Of a DNA stretch of 64,000 bases, positions 24,055 to 33,944 are shown piece by piece (positions within the stretch are counted from its first letter, which is position 1; each line of letters begins with the position of its first letter). The notes under the pieces are model-generated. The model saw only the letters and a program-made list of their open reading frames with translations. It had not been told where the DNA came from and searched no databases. Location of the stretch: the NCBI GenBank assembly GCA_020852515.1, contig JADZAS010000021.1, positions 1 through 64,000 of the forward strand. The letters are read 5' to 3'. This DNA comes from Phycisphaerales bacterium (GTDB lineage Bacteria > Planctomycetota > Phycisphaerae > Phycisphaerales > UBA5793). Made by a program: the position numbers and the translations under genes.

Positions 24055-25520
24055 GGTCGTGCCTTCCCTTCCGTGCGGGCCCGGACCCGTGCGAGGAACC
24101 CCTGCATGATGCGGACGTAGAGATCGTCCTTGAGCACCTGGTCCTCGTAGCCGGCGTCGATGTTGGGGTTGTCGTTGACTTCGATGACCACGCCCCTGCG
24201 GCCGATCTCCTTGAGATCCACGCCGTACAGTCCGTTGCCCATGAGCGCCGCCGCCCGCACCGCGGCCCGGAGGATCGGCTTGGGCACTGACTCGAAGGGA
24301 AGCGACTCGACCTTGCCGTACGAGCGCTCGCCGTCGCGGTCGTGCTTGACGATCTGCCAGTGCTTGTGGGCCATGTGATAGCGGCAGGCCCAGAGCGGAT
24401 GCCCGGCGAACACGCCGATGCGCCAGTCGAATTCGGTCGGCAGAAACTCCTGCGCCACAAGCAGGTCGGACTTCTCGAGCAGTTCCTCGACGCTCTGCGC
24501 GAGGTCTTCTTCCGAGTGCACCTTGACGACGCCGTGCGAGAATGAACTGTCGGGTTGCTTGAGCACGCACGGCAGGCCGAGCGTGGACACGATCTGATCG
24601 ACGTTGCCGCGATGCACGATGAGCGTGCGCGGCGAGGGGATCTGGTGCCGTTGCAACGCCTCGGCGAGGAAGACTTTGTTCGTGCAGCGCACGATCGACT
24701 CCGGATCGTCGATGACGACGAGTCCTTCGGCGGCCGCGCGGCGCGAGAATCGGAACGTATGGTGGTTCACCGCGGTCGTCTCGCGGATGAACAGGGCGTC
24801 GAACTCCGCGATGCGGCCGTAGTCGTCCTTGGTGATCATCGTCGCGTCGAAGCCGACGTTCTCGGCAGCGCGTGTGAACTTCCTGAGCGCCTTGTCATTG
24901 GAGGGCGAGTCGGCGGCCTTGGGGTCGTGCAGGATCGCCAGGTCGTAGAGCGCCGGCTTGCGCCGCGCGACGCTGCGCGTGTGCCCGGCAAAGTGCCGCG
25001 TCGCCACGTCGATAAGAAACGGCCAGTGCGGATCGGGCACGTCGCTGGCGGGAATCGGCTTGATGTGCACCAGCCGCCAGCGGTCATCGCGCACGAAGTG
25101 GGCCCGCAGCATCGGCGCCGGGAAGAGGTTGAACAGCTGCAGCGCCAGGCGCGTGTATCGCTGGGCCATGTTGTGGCCGAAGTACACGCTGAGCACGAAG
25201 TGGTCCGACTGAATCGGACTCAGGCAGTGCTGCACCAGATCGTCGAGATCGTCGGTGACCGAGCGGACAATCGTGAGCGAGCGCATGTCCTGGATGGTCG
25301 TCACGCTCGGCAGCGGCCGGTGTCCGCGCGCCGCGGCCAGCAGCGAAACGTAGTACCCGATGGACTGATAGCGGTACGACCGGCTGAGATTGAACACGCG
25401 CGTGTGCCGGCGGCCGCTGTAGGCGGCGTCGGTGAGGTAGTTGCGCCCGGAGACGACTTCGACTCCGGGCAGGTTCGAGGGCCAGTCGGATGGATCACTG
25501 ACCACGATCAGCGCGGACAT
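24051..25520 (-). CDS. RimK-family ATP-grasp ligase with RLAN N-terminal domain
   Basis: Encodes 489 residues. The N-terminal ~200 residues (RVFNLSRSYRYQSIGYYVSL and following) match the RLAN domain found in front of RimK-like ligases. The C-terminal half is an ATP-grasp: NKVFLAEALQRHQIPSPRTL, GLPCVLKQPDSSFSHGV, EFDWRIGVFAG and the metal-binding VIEVNDNPNIDAG. It likely adds amino acids, often glutamate, to a small molecule or peptide. It overlaps the C39-like gene by 26 bp and the GCS2 ligase by 4 bp. Confidence 0.88.
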   Translation of the reverse strand: MSALIVVSDPSDWPSNLPGVEVVSGRNYLTDAAYSGRRHTRVFNLSRSYRYQSIGYYVSLLAAARGHRPLPSVTTIQDMRSLTIVRSVTDDLDDLVQHCLSPIQSDHFVLSVYFGHNMAQRYTRLALQLFNLFPAPMLRAHFVRDDRWRLVHIKPIPASDVPDPHWPFLIDVATRHFAGHTRSVARRKPALYDLAILHDPKAADSPSNDKALRKFTRAAENVGFDATMITKDDYGRIAEFDALFIRETTAVNHHTFRFSRRAAAEGLVVIDDPESIVRCTNKVFLAEALQRHQIPSPRTLIVHRGNVDQIVSTLGLPCVLKQPDSSFSHGVVKVHSEEDLAQSVEELLEKSDLLVAQEFLPTEFDWRIGVFAGHPLWACRYHMAHKHWQIVKHDRDGERSYGKVESLPFESVPKPILRAAVRAAALMGNGLYGVDLKEIGRRGVVIEVNDNPNIDAGYEDQVLKDDLYVRIMQGFLARVRARTEGKARP

Positions 25521-26253
25521 GCATGGCCTCTTCCGTTGTTCTCCGTTCCTTCGGTTCGAGGATCAGGAGATTGGCATCGTATGTAATCGATCCGAGCATA
25601 ATGGAGCAGATGAGCCGGTCAATATCCACGTGGTAGCGCAGGTCCGGCGAGAGCGGGTTGCTCGCCAGCGGATCAGCCACGAGCACCTGCCGCGTCGCGG
25701 CGTCGTAGCCGCAGAGCACGACGAAGTGCCCCGTCGGCTCGCCGCGCAGGTCGTCCGCCACCGCCCGATCACTGGGAAACAATTCGCGCGAGCACTGGTA
25801 CAGGTAGGTGGCGCTCAGGCCCGTGAGGATCGGAATCTTCCGCTTGAGAAACTTGCGAAAGAGCGCCGCGTTCATTTCCTCAAAGCGAATCTCACCACCG
25901 GTGGCGAGGAACTCAAGGTACAGATGGGTCGCGTGGTGGAGGCGAGGCGAAGTCTTGAACGCCAGTTGCGCCTTGAGGCGCTCGCTGAGATTCGGCGCAT
26001 CGGGTCCGAACCACGTCGGGTCGAACAGGTCGAGGTTCCACGTGTAGATGCGCGCCTTGTAGCCGCGCCGGATGCCGTGAATGCCCAGCATCACCGCCAG
26101 CGTGCCGCCGTCCGCGAGCCGGCCGGCCTGTTCGATCACGTCTTCGAGCGGCAGGTGGTCGTTGAAATAGCCGTACACCGCCTGCAGGCACGTCGGCCCG
26201 CACGTCGTGTCGTTCGGCTGCGCCTGGATGTCAAAGTGCAGTTGCGTCTTCAT
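25495..26253 (-). CDS. C39-like papain-fold peptidase
   Basis: Encodes 252 residues. The segment PNDTTCGPTCLQAVYGYFND holds the catalytic cysteine (C18), and PTGHFVVLCGYDAATRQVLVADP holds the histidine and aspartate of a C39-type triad. There is no signal peptide, so it probably acts in the cytosol on the product of the ligases. Peptidase-RLAN/ATP-grasp-GCS2-amidohydrolase neighbourhoods were noted in surveys of amidoligase gene sets by Iyer and Aravind; the product of this one is not known to me. Confidence 0.8.
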   Translation of the reverse strand: MKTQLHFDIQAQPNDTTCGPTCLQAVYGYFNDHLPLEDVIEQAGRLADGGTLAVMLGIHGIRRGYKARIYTWNLDLFDPTWFGPDAPNLSERLKAQLAFKTSPRLHHATHLYLEFLATGGEIRFEEMNAALFRKFLKRKIPILTGLSATYLYQCSRELFPSDRAVADDLRGEPTGHFVVLCGYDAATRQVLVADPLASNPLSPDLRYHVDIDRLICSIMLGSITYDANLLILEPKERRTTEEAMHVRADRGQ

Positions 26254-26271
26254 GGCAAGCGACAGCGCGAC

Positions 26272-27435
26272 TCAGGCCGGCCAGAACCCCTTGATCACTT
26301 CGATCAGAATCAGGATGATAATGATCCACTCGAGCACTTCCATGCGCACCGTCGTCTGCCGGTCAGTGATCTTCGCATAGATCGTGTCAACCGTCTGCAG
26401 TTTGCGGTTGATGTTCGCGCCCCACTGCGGCAGGTGAAAGCGCTGCGAGACGGCCCGGTAGACGCGGGCGAGGTACTGGTCGCCCACGAGCTTCATCGAG
26501 TGGGTCACGCCCTCGAAGAGGATGGCCGAGTCGGCGTGGAAGATACCCAGCCGCCGCAACTGCCCGCCGCCGATGCCCAGAAACGTCTGGCGAGGCCCCT
26601 TGAAACGCGCCAGCAGCTCGTATGACGCGTCGAGCACGCGCTCGAGTTCATCATCGAGCGATCGCATCTGCACCAGTTGCACGTTGGCGTATTCGAGAAT
26701 CGACCGCACGTCACCCGGATCGGGCCCGAGCAGAATCGCCGCGTGCCAGTCGATCACCGCCCGGTCGCCGGCCCCGTAGCCGATCGACAGCGAGAGCGCA
26801 TCGTCGATCTCCTGGTTCGACAGCGGCTCGCGCTCGGCGCGGAGGATGCGGGCGACGGTCGATCGGCGCCGGCCGATGAACTCCTCCGCCCCTTCGCCGG
26901 GGACCGATTCGATTTCGAAGATGACATAGTCCTCGATCGGCGGCGCGATGCCCGGCTTGCTGACGGCAGCGCCCAGCGCAGCCAGCGTCTTCTCCACGTG
27001 CTCGCGGGCCCGCTGCGCCAGCGGCAGGTGGTCATAGAGCAGATCGCTCAGTTCAGCCAGGTCGTCAAAAGGGCATGCGAGCGGAATCGAGAAGCGGACC
27101 GACGCGGCACCGAAAGCGTAGAGCACCACATCGACCATCGCGTCAATCTGAAACGCGCCCAGCGCCATCGGCTCGGTCTGCACCGCGATCGACAGCGGCA
27201 CGGTCGGCCCGGGGACCGACTGCGGCGCCCGCTTCTTCTTCTGGATGATCATGCGGCGGCTGCTGGCGGCGATCGCCTTTTCCGCTTCGTTGAGATTGAT
27301 GCCGAAACCGACGTCGAACGCAAAGCAGGTGTGGCACACGCCGCGCACGATCGCCGACGGCGCGCCCTCGCCGGCCGGCGTTGTGGAGCCGGTCTGTGGG
27401 GGCATCGGCGAGAGGTTGGAAGCGTTGTGCGTCAC
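26272..27435 (-). CDS. RMD1/YagE-like (DUF155) membrane protein
   Basis: Encodes 387 residues. The C-terminus (VDTIYAKITDRQTTVRMEVL followed by a hydrophobic span WIIIILILIEVI) is the characteristic tail of the RMD1/YagE family, a single-anchor membrane protein of unclear role. The middle has an acidic segment (DYVIFEIESVPGEGAEEF). Bacterial members have no established activity. It lies 18 bp upstream of the C39-like gene on the same strand and could be co-transcribed with the ligase cluster. Confidence 0.7.
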   Translation of the reverse strand: MTHNASNLSPMPPQTGSTTPAGEGAPSAIVRGVCHTCFAFDVGFGINLNEAEKAIAASSRRMIIQKKKRAPQSVPGPTVPLSIAVQTEPMALGAFQIDAMVDVVLYAFGAASVRFSIPLACPFDDLAELSDLLYDHLPLAQRAREHVEKTLAALGAAVSKPGIAPPIEDYVIFEIESVPGEGAEEFIGRRRSTVARILRAEREPLSNQEIDDALSLSIGYGAGDRAVIDWHAAILLGPDPGDVRSILEYANVQLVQMRSLDDELERVLDASYELLARFKGPRQTFLGIGGGQLRRLGIFHADSAILFEGVTHSMKLVGDQYLARVYRAVSQRFHLPQWGANINRKLQTVDTIYAKITDRQTTVRMEVLEWIIIILILIEVIKGFWPA

Positions 27436-27483
27436 GGAAAGAGTCGAGCCGCGCCGTCCGACCGCCGCCGCTCGACCCGTTGA

Positions 27484-29043
27484 TCAACTCAGGTTCATGG
27501 TCATCAGGAATTCAGCGTTCGAACTCGTCTTCTCGAGCCGCGACTTGAGCAGCTCCATCGCTTCGACCACGTTCATGTCGCTGAGCACCTTGCGCAGGCG
27601 GTAAACGAGTTCGAGTTCCTTGGGATCGAGCAGCAGTTCTTCGCGGCGCGTGCCCGAGGCGCTGATGTCGATCGCCGGGTAAATGCGCTTGGCCACCAGC
27701 CGGCGGTCGAGGTGCAGTTCGCTGTTGCCCGTGCCCTTGAATTCTTCGAAGATGATGTCATCCGCCCGGCTGCCGGTGTCGATCAGCGCCGTGGCGATGA
27801 TCGTCAGCGACCCGCCGTTCTCGATGTTGCGTGCGGCGCCGAAGAACTTCTTGGGCTTCTGCAGCGCGCCGGTGTCGATGCCGCCCGTGCCGATCTTGCC
27901 CGAGTGCGGCATCTCGTTGTTGTACGCGCGGGCCAGTCGCGTGATCGAGTCGAGCAGGATGACCACATCCTCGCCGAACTCCACGTAGCGCTTCGCCTTG
28001 TCGATGACCATCTCGGCCACCTGCACGTGCCGCGCCGTCTGCTCGTCGAACGTCGAAGCCACGACCTCGACCTCAGGCGGCGTGCTGCGCCGAAAGTCAG
28101 TCACTTCCTCCGGACGCTCGTCGATGAGCAGCACGATGATCTTCGTGCCCGGGCAGTTCTTGATGATCGCGTTGGCCATCTTCTGCAGCAGCACCGTCTT
28201 GCCGGTGCGCGGCGGGGCGACGATCAGCGCCCGCTGGCCCTTGCCCAGCGGCGTCACCAGATCGACCACCCGCATGTTCACTTCCTTGCTGGTCGTCTCC
28301 AGCACCAGGCGCTGATCCGGGTGCAGCGGCGTGAGATCCTCGAACGTCGGCAGGTGGTGCAGCACGTCGGGCGTGCGGCCGTTCACCTGGTCCACGCGCA
28401 GCAGCGCGAAGTACCGCTCCGATTCCTTGGGCGGCCGCACCGTGCCCTGGACGATGCACCCTTGGCGCAGGCCGAAGCGGCGGATCTGGCTCGGACTCAC
28501 GTAGATGTCATCGGGGCAGGGCAGGTACGAGTAGTTGGGCGAGCGCAGGAAGCCGAAGCCATCAGGCAGGATTTCCAGCACGCCCTCGCCGATCATCAGG
28601 CCCTGGTTGGCCATCCGGGCCTTGAGGATGCGGAAGATGAGTTCCTGCTTCTTGAGCCCGGCCGTGTCGCCTACGCCCTCGCTCTCGGCGACTTTGAGCA
28701 GGTCCTCGAGTTCCATGTTCTGCAGTTCGGAGATGTGCAGCACTTCGCCGTTCTCACCCGTCGCGACGCCGTCCGATGGAAGGCTGGCGAGCGATTCGGC
28801 CTCGGCCTCGAGATCTTCGTCCTTGGGCAGCGCGGCCGGGTTCACCGGCGGCTGCACGCTCGCGGCGCCGCTGGGTGCGCCACCGCCTCCGCCTTTCTTG
28901 CGCCGGCGACGATTGGCTTTCTTTTGACCGTTCTTGCGCTTGGTGGCGGTCGGGTTACTTTCCACTGTTGAACTCCAGGATTGCGAAGATGCGCCGGCCG
29001 AGGGCTCGGCAGAAGAGGGGTGTTGAAGTGCGTCGCCCGGCAT
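27484..29043 (-). CDS. rho: Transcription termination factor Rho
   Basis: Encodes 519 residues, about 100 more than E. coli Rho. The excess is an N-terminal low-complexity region with a basic block ([20 protein letters not shown]), as in many high-GC bacteria. The RNA-binding OB fold contains [20 protein letters not shown], and the ATPase core has Walker [13 protein letters not shown] and [16 protein letters not shown]. The hexameric helicase ends untranslated transcripts and silences foreign DNA. Complete. Confidence 0.96.
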   Translation of the reverse strand: MPGDALQHPSSAEPSAGASSQSWSSTVESNPTATKRKNGQKKANRRRRKKGGGGGAPSGAASVQPPVNPAALPKDEDLEAEAESLASLPSDGVATGENGEVLHISELQNMELEDLLKVAESEGVGDTAGLKKQELIFRILKARMANQGLMIGEGVLEILPDGFGFLRSPNYSYLPCPDDIYVSPSQIRRFGLRQGCIVQGTVRPPKESERYFALLRVDQVNGRTPDVLHHLPTFEDLTPLHPDQRLVLETTSKEVNMRVVDLVTPLGKGQRALIVAPPRTGKTVLLQKMANAIIKNCPGTKIIVLLIDERPEEVTDFRRSTPPEVEVVASTFDEQTARHVQVAEMVIDKAKRYVEFGEDVVILLDSITRLARAYNNEMPHSGKIGTGGIDTGALQKPKKFFGAARNIENGGSLTIIATALIDTGSRADDIIFEEFKGTGNSELHLDRRLVAKRIYPAIDISASGTRREELLLDPKELELVYRLRKVLSDMNVVEAMELLKSRLEKTSSNAEFLMTMNLS

Positions 29044-29205
29044 GAGTTGACCGTTGAATTACTGTCCGGGAAACGATGGTGCTGAGGCCACGCCGCAAAG
29101 GAAAGTGCACCATCAGCGGAATGGCACGGCTGTCGGGCTTTTGCAGAAGCGCGGACAACCGGAAAGTGCGGGGCAGGGGGGAAACCTTGGCCTGAGCGGC
29201 CGATC

Positions 29206-29898
29206 CTACGGAGCAGGACGCGACCCTTTACGGGGCTCGCAGCCGGCGGACTTCGTCAGGATCTCGTCGAGCGTCAACCGGACCCGCCGTGAAAGATCGG
29301 CGACGTCCCCTTCGTTGACAATCACATAATCGGACCGTTCCCGCTTGGTTTCAAGCGGCCACTGGTTTTTTTCTCGACGGTGCAGTTCGGCTGCATCCCA
29401 CCCTCGTCCCTCCTTTACGCGGGCCAGGCGCGTTTGTTCGGCAGCGTCCACGAAGATCACCGCATCGCAATTCCGGTCCAGACCGGCCTCAAAGAGCAAG
29501 GGAGCGTCAATGACAAACGCCGTCACCGGCCCCGTTGCCGCCGCCTGGGCCCACTTCCTCTTTCGCCGGGCATCGACCTTCGGATGCACGAAACCTTCCA
29601 GCCGCCGCCGCTGGGTTTCATCCTCGAACACGATCCGGGCCACGGCCCGGCGGTCGATCCGCCCCGCCTGGTCGAGCACCTGCGGACCCCACCATTCCAC
29701 CAGCCGATCCCGAACATCCTGCTCGAGCAGGACTTGCCGCACATCCTCATCTGAGTGCGTCACGACACAGCCCATCGCCGCAAGCAGCCGGGCGACCTCG
29801 CTCTTGCCCGAACCGATCCCGCCGGCAATCCCGATGACCGGGGAGCCGAGGTGGGATGCATTCGGCGACGGCGAATTGGCAGACTCGGGCATCCTCAA
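29206..29898 (-). CDS. coaE: Dephospho-CoA kinase
   Basis: Encodes 230 residues. The P-loop GIAGGIGSGKSEVARLLA starts near residue 23; FVHPKVDARRK, VIDAPLLFEAGLDRNCDAVI and RSDYVIVNEGD are CoaE signatures. It makes CoA from dephospho-CoA in the last step of the pathway. The first ~20 residues are poorly conserved, so translation may start slightly later. It overlaps nothing on its strand. Confidence 0.93.
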   Translation of the reverse strand: MRMPESANSPSPNASHLGSPVIGIAGGIGSGKSEVARLLAAMGCVVTHSDEDVRQVLLEQDVRDRLVEWWGPQVLDQAGRIDRRAVARIVFEDETQRRRLEGFVHPKVDARRKRKWAQAAATGPVTAFVIDAPLLFEAGLDRNCDAVIFVDAAEQTRLARVKEGRGWDAAELHRREKNQWPLETKRERSDYVIVNEGDVADLSRRVRLTLDEILTKSAGCEPRKGSRPAP

Positions 29899-29948
29899 TC
29901 ATAAGCCACCCGGACATGCAATCGGGCGGCCGATCTCACGGCAGCGGT

Positions 29949-31460
29949 ATGATCTTCGGGATGAACTTTGCAATGGCACACATGCTGCGCTCGGCGCGGT
30001 CAATCGGATTCGGGCTGGTGCTGCTCTTCGCGCTGCTGGCCCGCACCGGCTTCGCGGCCGGCGAGCCGGAGAACTCCGATCTCTGGTACACCGTGCTGCT
30101 TCAGGGCCAGCACGCCGGGTGGATGCACTGCTCCGAGTCCACCGCCGACGGACGCATCACCACCGAGGCCGAGTGGCTCCTCAGTGTGTCGCGCGCCGGC
30201 ACGCCGGTCGAGTCGCGTAAGTCCGGCCGCTTTGTCGAGACCGTCGATGGCGAGCCCGTGTCATTTTGGCTGCTCCAGGATCTCGGCTCCACGCCGCGCG
30301 AAGTGCTCTACGACTTCGGCCCCGACGGCCTGACTCGGCGCATCACCGAGGCCGGCCGCACGAGCACCTCCACGCTGCCGCTGCCGCAAGGCGACTGGCA
30401 GACGCCGCGCGAGGCGGGCGAATTCGCACTGGCGCGCCTGCGCAGCGGCACGGATCGATTCACCATCACCTCTATTGACGTGCTCGGCGACATCGAGCCC
30501 GTCACCACCACGCGCGAATTGCTTGAGCGCGACGCCGCCATCATCGTGCGCGGCAAGAAGATACTCGCCTCGAAATGGAGAGCCGTGACATCGAGCAGCC
30601 CCGACCTCGCCGCGACCGAGTATTACGACTCGCAGGGCGTGCTCGTGCGCAGCGAAGTCGAACTCGGCGGCGCCTCCATCGTCACACTGCTTTCCGACCG
30701 CGCCACCGCGATGCGCATCGGCGCCGGCCCGGAGATGATGCTCAAAACGTTCGTGCGGCCGAGCAGGCCCATCCCCAGCCGCGCGCGCCTCAAAAAGGCC
30801 GTGTATGACCTGAGCGTGACCGAGGGCGATCTGCCCGACATCCCCGCCGGCGGAGCACAACAGGTTGAGCGCCTCGACGGGCAAGGCCGCATCCGCCTGA
30901 CCATCGAACCCGCCGCACGCGCGCCCGTCGAAGATCGCGCCGAAGACTACCTCAAATCCTCCGACCTGATCACCTGCGATGACGAGCAGGTCGTCGATCT
31001 CGCGCAGCGCGCCGTGCGCAACGTGCCCGCCAGCCCGCAGCGCCGCGCCGAGGCGATTCGAACCTTCGTCGGCCGCTACATCCGCCGCAAGAGCCTGGGT
31101 GTCGGCCTCGCCTCTGCGGCCCAGGTCGCGCGCGATCGCGAAGGCGACTGCACCGAGCACGCGGTGCTCACCACCGCTATGCTCCGCGCCGCCGGCATCC
31201 CGTCCCGCCTCGCCACCGGGCTCGTCCTCGTCGATGACTTCGCCGGGCAGAAGTCCATCTTCGGCTACCACATGTGGTCGCAGGCGCTCATCGACGGCGC
31301 CTGGGTCGATTTCGACGCCACGCAACCCCAGCGGTTCGACGCCACGCACATCGCGCTGCGCTTCACCGCCGCCAACGAAGACGAGTTCCTTGCCGACATG
31401 ACCTCGCTGCTGCCCATCATGGGTCGCCTGAAGATCGACGTGGTCAGCCTGGGATACTGA
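29949..31460 (+). CDS. Exported transglutaminase-like protein
   Basis: Encodes about 503 residues if the ATG at 29949 is used (29961 is also possible). A signal peptide (SIGFGLVLLFALLARTGFAAG) sends it out of the cytosol. The C-terminal ~150 residues form a transglutaminase core with Cys in DREGDCTEHAVLTTAML, His in GYHMWSQALIDG and Asp in WVDFDATQP, a complete triad. The long N-terminal part (SDLWYTVLLQGQHAGWMHCS) is beta-rich. Such proteins are usually proteases or amide hydrolases of unknown target. Confidence 0.82.
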   Translation: MIFGMNFAMAHMLRSARSIGFGLVLLFALLARTGFAAGEPENSDLWYTVLLQGQHAGWMHCSESTADGRITTEAEWLLSVSRAGTPVESRKSGRFVETVDGEPVSFWLLQDLGSTPREVLYDFGPDGLTRRITEAGRTSTSTLPLPQGDWQTPREAGEFALARLRSGTDRFTITSIDVLGDIEPVTTTRELLERDAAIIVRGKKILASKWRAVTSSSPDLAATEYYDSQGVLVRSEVELGGASIVTLLSDRATAMRIGAGPEMMLKTFVRPSRPIPSRARLKKAVYDLSVTEGDLPDIPAGGAQQVERLDGQGRIRLTIEPAARAPVEDRAEDYLKSSDLITCDDEQVVDLAQRAVRNVPASPQRRAEAIRTFVGRYIRRKSLGVGLASAAQVARDREGDCTEHAVLTTAMLRAAGIPSRLATGLVLVDDFAGQKSIFGYHMWSQALIDGAWVDFDATQPQRFDATHIALRFTAANEDEFLADMTSLLPIMGRLKIDVVSLGY

Positions 31461-31528
31461 TCGCCGCGCGCTCGCATCAGCCGCAACGCGCCCGAGTCTG
31501 GCCGGCCAAACTCCTACACTTGCTGTGC

Positions 31529-32473
31529 ATGTCTATCGATCTCACCCAACTCCCGCCGCTGCCGCCGCGCCCCGACCAGAGCCACAAGGGCACCTTTGGC
31601 ACGGTTCTCATCGTCGGCGGCTGCGACGACGGCACGCACACCATGATCGGCGCGCCAGCGCTGACCGCCATCGCCGCGCTGCGCACCGGTTGCGGCCTGG
31701 CCAAACTCGCCCTGCCCGCCACCGTCCTCGCGCCCGCCATTATCATCGCGCCCAGCGCCACGGGCATCGCGCTGCCCGTCGAAGATGATCTCAGCCTCTG
31801 CTCGAGCGACGCCGCGGCGCTGCTCGCGCCCGAACTGGAGAAGACAACCTGCCTCGCCGTCGGGCCCGGCTGGGGCGTCGGATTCGATCGCCAGCAACTG
31901 CTCATCTGGCTGCTCGCACAGGATGAAGTGCCCGTCGTCCTCGACGCCGACGGCCTTAACAACCTCGCCTCCCTGCGCGACTTCACCGCCGACCTCCGCG
32001 CTCCGCTCATCATCACGCCGCACCCCGGCGAGTTCGCCCGCCTCGCGCAAGCCTTGGGCATCGAGCGCGCCGGCGGCGACGATGCCGATCCCGCCCGCGA
32101 CGCCGCCGACATGGCCCGGCGCCTGGGCTGCGTCGTCGTGCTCAAGGGCGCTGCGACCATCATCACCGACGGCCAGCGCACCTGGACCGCCGCGCATCCC
32201 AACGCCGCGCTCGCCACCGCCGGCGCCGGCGACGTGCTCACCGGCGCCATCGCGTCGATCGTCGCGCAGTTCTGGAAGCCGCATCTCGGCCGGGTAAATC
32301 CCAATCAGATGGGCGGGCTCGACCTCTTCGACGCCGCCTGCTGGGGCGTGGCGCTGCACAGCCTCGCCGGGCAGCGCTGGGCGCACCAACACGGCAGCGC
32401 CGGCCTGCTCGCCGCCGAACTCGCCGATGAACTTCCCCACGTCCTGCGCACACTACGCGAAGCGAAAAACTGA
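31529..32473 (+). CDS. nnrD: ADP-dependent NAD(P)H-hydrate dehydratase
   Basis: Encodes 314 residues from the ATG at 31529. Signatures are SHKGTFGTVLIVGGCDDGTH, DADGLNNLA, ITPHPGEFARLAQALG, VVLKGAATII and the catalytic loop GAGDVLTGAIAS. It repairs hydrated NAD(P)H. It lacks the NnrE epimerase half often fused in front. The C-terminal SLAGQRWAHQHG and LRTLREAKN fit the family. Confidence 0.9.
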   Translation: MSIDLTQLPPLPPRPDQSHKGTFGTVLIVGGCDDGTHTMIGAPALTAIAALRTGCGLAKLALPATVLAPAIIIAPSATGIALPVEDDLSLCSSDAAALLAPELEKTTCLAVGPGWGVGFDRQQLLIWLLAQDEVPVVLDADGLNNLASLRDFTADLRAPLIITPHPGEFARLAQALGIERAGGDDADPARDAADMARRLGCVVVLKGAATIITDGQRTWTAAHPNAALATAGAGDVLTGAIASIVAQFWKPHLGRVNPNQMGGLDLFDAACWGVALHSLAGQRWAHQHGSAGLLAAELADELPHVLRTLREAKN

Positions 32474-32477
32474 TTCG

Positions 32478-32579
32478 CCGCAAAGAGGCACAAAAGTCAC
32501 AAAAGAAGAATACCAATTCACATTTCCGAACCATTGAATTCATCCGTTCTGTTTCTGTGTATTCTGTGCCTCTTTGCGG
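32478..32579. repeat. Dispersed element with inverted ends, copy 1
   Basis: Arms CCGCAAAGAGGCACA (32478-32492) and TGTGCCTCTTTGCGG (32565-32579) are perfectly inverted around a 72-bp A/T-richer core. Related elements lie at 45277-45357 and 60291-60390. It sits between nnrD and bioD. Confidence 0.8.
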
Positions 32580-32628
32580 CCATCTCCTCCTCACTTCCGT
32601 CTTCATGCCTCATCGCGGCTGAGTTACC

Positions 32629-33423
32629 ATGCCCGAGCCCCTCGCCAACTCCTTCGACCTTCCGCCGCGCGCCAAGCCCGGCCTGTTCATCACCGCCACC
32701 GACACCAACGTCGGCAAAACCGTCATCACCTGCGCCATCGCCGATGTTCTCGTCCGCCTCGGCCTGCGCGTGGGCGTGTGCAAACCCTTTGCCACCGGCG
32801 CCCGCACCGAGCGCGAGGGCCTCGTGAGTGATGACGCCCAGGCGCTGGCCTACTTCTCACAGTTCGACCCGGCGATCGGCGGCCTGCCCATGGTCACTCC
32901 CATTCTCGAGCGCCTGCCCCTTGCGCCCGCCGTCGCCATGGAGCGCAGCGGCCGATCGCTCGATCTTCAGCCCGTCCGCCGCAGCCTCGCCGCCATTGAT
33001 CGCGGGTGCGACGTCGTACTCATGGAAGGCGTGGGCGGCGTGATGGTCCCCGTCGATCCCGGCGACCCCCAGCGCACCGTGCTCGATCTCATCGCCAGCG
33101 CCGACTACCCCGTGCTCGTCGTCTGCCGCGCCGATCTTGGCACGCTCAACCACACGGCTCTCACCGTCGAGGCCCTCCGCCGCGCCGGCTGCCGCATCGC
33201 CGGCCTGGTCATGAACTTCTACAACCCTGATGACCCCGACCCCGCCATGCAGACCAATCGCGACTGGCTCGCCCGCATGAACCGTCTGCCCGTGCTCGCG
33301 ACCGTGCCGCGCGTGAGCGAGCGCGAGATGAACGTCGCCGAGGGCGTGCTGCACGACGAGGTCCGAGCCGCCGTGGCTCTCACCGACTGGCGCCTCTACG
33401 CCAAGGCCCCGCGCCGGCGGTAG
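32629..33423 (+). CDS. bioD: Dethiobiotin synthetase
   Basis: Encodes 264 residues. The P-loop ITATDTNVGKTVITCAIAD (from ~20), the lysine in VGVCKPFATGA and the motif MEGVGGVMVPVDP define BioD, which closes the ureido ring of biotin using ATP and CO2. Other bio genes are not in the window. A BioD-like or cobyrinate-synthase relative is less likely given the length. Confidence 0.9.
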   Translation: MPEPLANSFDLPPRAKPGLFITATDTNVGKTVITCAIADVLVRLGLRVGVCKPFATGARTEREGLVSDDAQALAYFSQFDPAIGGLPMVTPILERLPLAPAVAMERSGRSLDLQPVRRSLAAIDRGCDVVLMEGVGGVMVPVDPGDPQRTVLDLIASADYPVLVVCRADLGTLNHTALTVEALRRAGCRIAGLVMNFYNPDDPDPAMQTNRDWLARMNRLPVLATVPRVSEREMNVAEGVLHDEVRAAVALTDWRLYAKAPRRR

Positions 33424-33614
33424 TTGCCGCCCACGCGCGCCCCGCTCACCTGCGCAGCTTGCCTCTCTTATCACGAGCAACGGCTTCGCCTGACCGCGCG
33501 CCGAACCTCATCGCCGAGGTCAATATTAAAGTATGACGTGAGCATTCTGCCTATCGCCGGCCGCCCGCGCACTCATAAAGATGACATCTTTCTCGCTCAA
33601 CCGGAGGTCGCCCG

Positions 33615-33944
33615 ATGCCATCGATCCCGCTCCATGAAGAGTTCGCGGGCGGAGCGGTGGTGATCCTGCTCGATGCGCGCGAGGCGGCCCATCTGCGCGA
33701 GTTGCTCCAATCGCGCGGCCACGCCGAGATCCACCTCCACCAGCGCGGCACGGCGGAAACCCTCTACCGCTCGCTCACCGTCGATGCGCTCGACCAGGAC
33801 CACTTCGACTGGCTCACGGGCGTGCAGGAGGGCGACCATCGCTGGCTCGCTGTCACCATCAAGGGGCCGGACGCCCCCCCGGCGGCCGGCCAGTCGCATC
33901 AGCCAGCCGACCACCCGGAGAGCGATCCGCCGTCTCAGGCGTGA
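33615..33944 (+). CDS. Hypothetical protein
   Basis: Encodes 109 residues with a GGAGG ribosome site 9 bp before the ATG. Compact N-terminal domain (VVILLDAREAAHLRELLQSR) and a Pro/Asp-rich disordered tail. No family recognised. It converges with the next gene, overlapping it by 10 bp at the 3' ends. Confidence 0.55.
   Translation: MPSIPLHEEFAGGAVVILLDAREAAHLRELLQSRGHAEIHLHQRGTAETLYRSLTVDALDQDHFDWLTGVQEGDHRWLAVTIKGPDAPPAAGQSHQPADHPESDPPSQA

Noticed and set aside
22814-24570. A longer 590-residue version of the GCS2 ligase
   Set aside because: The extra N-terminal part is an alternative frame of the ATP-grasp gene; the family start is the ATG at 24054.
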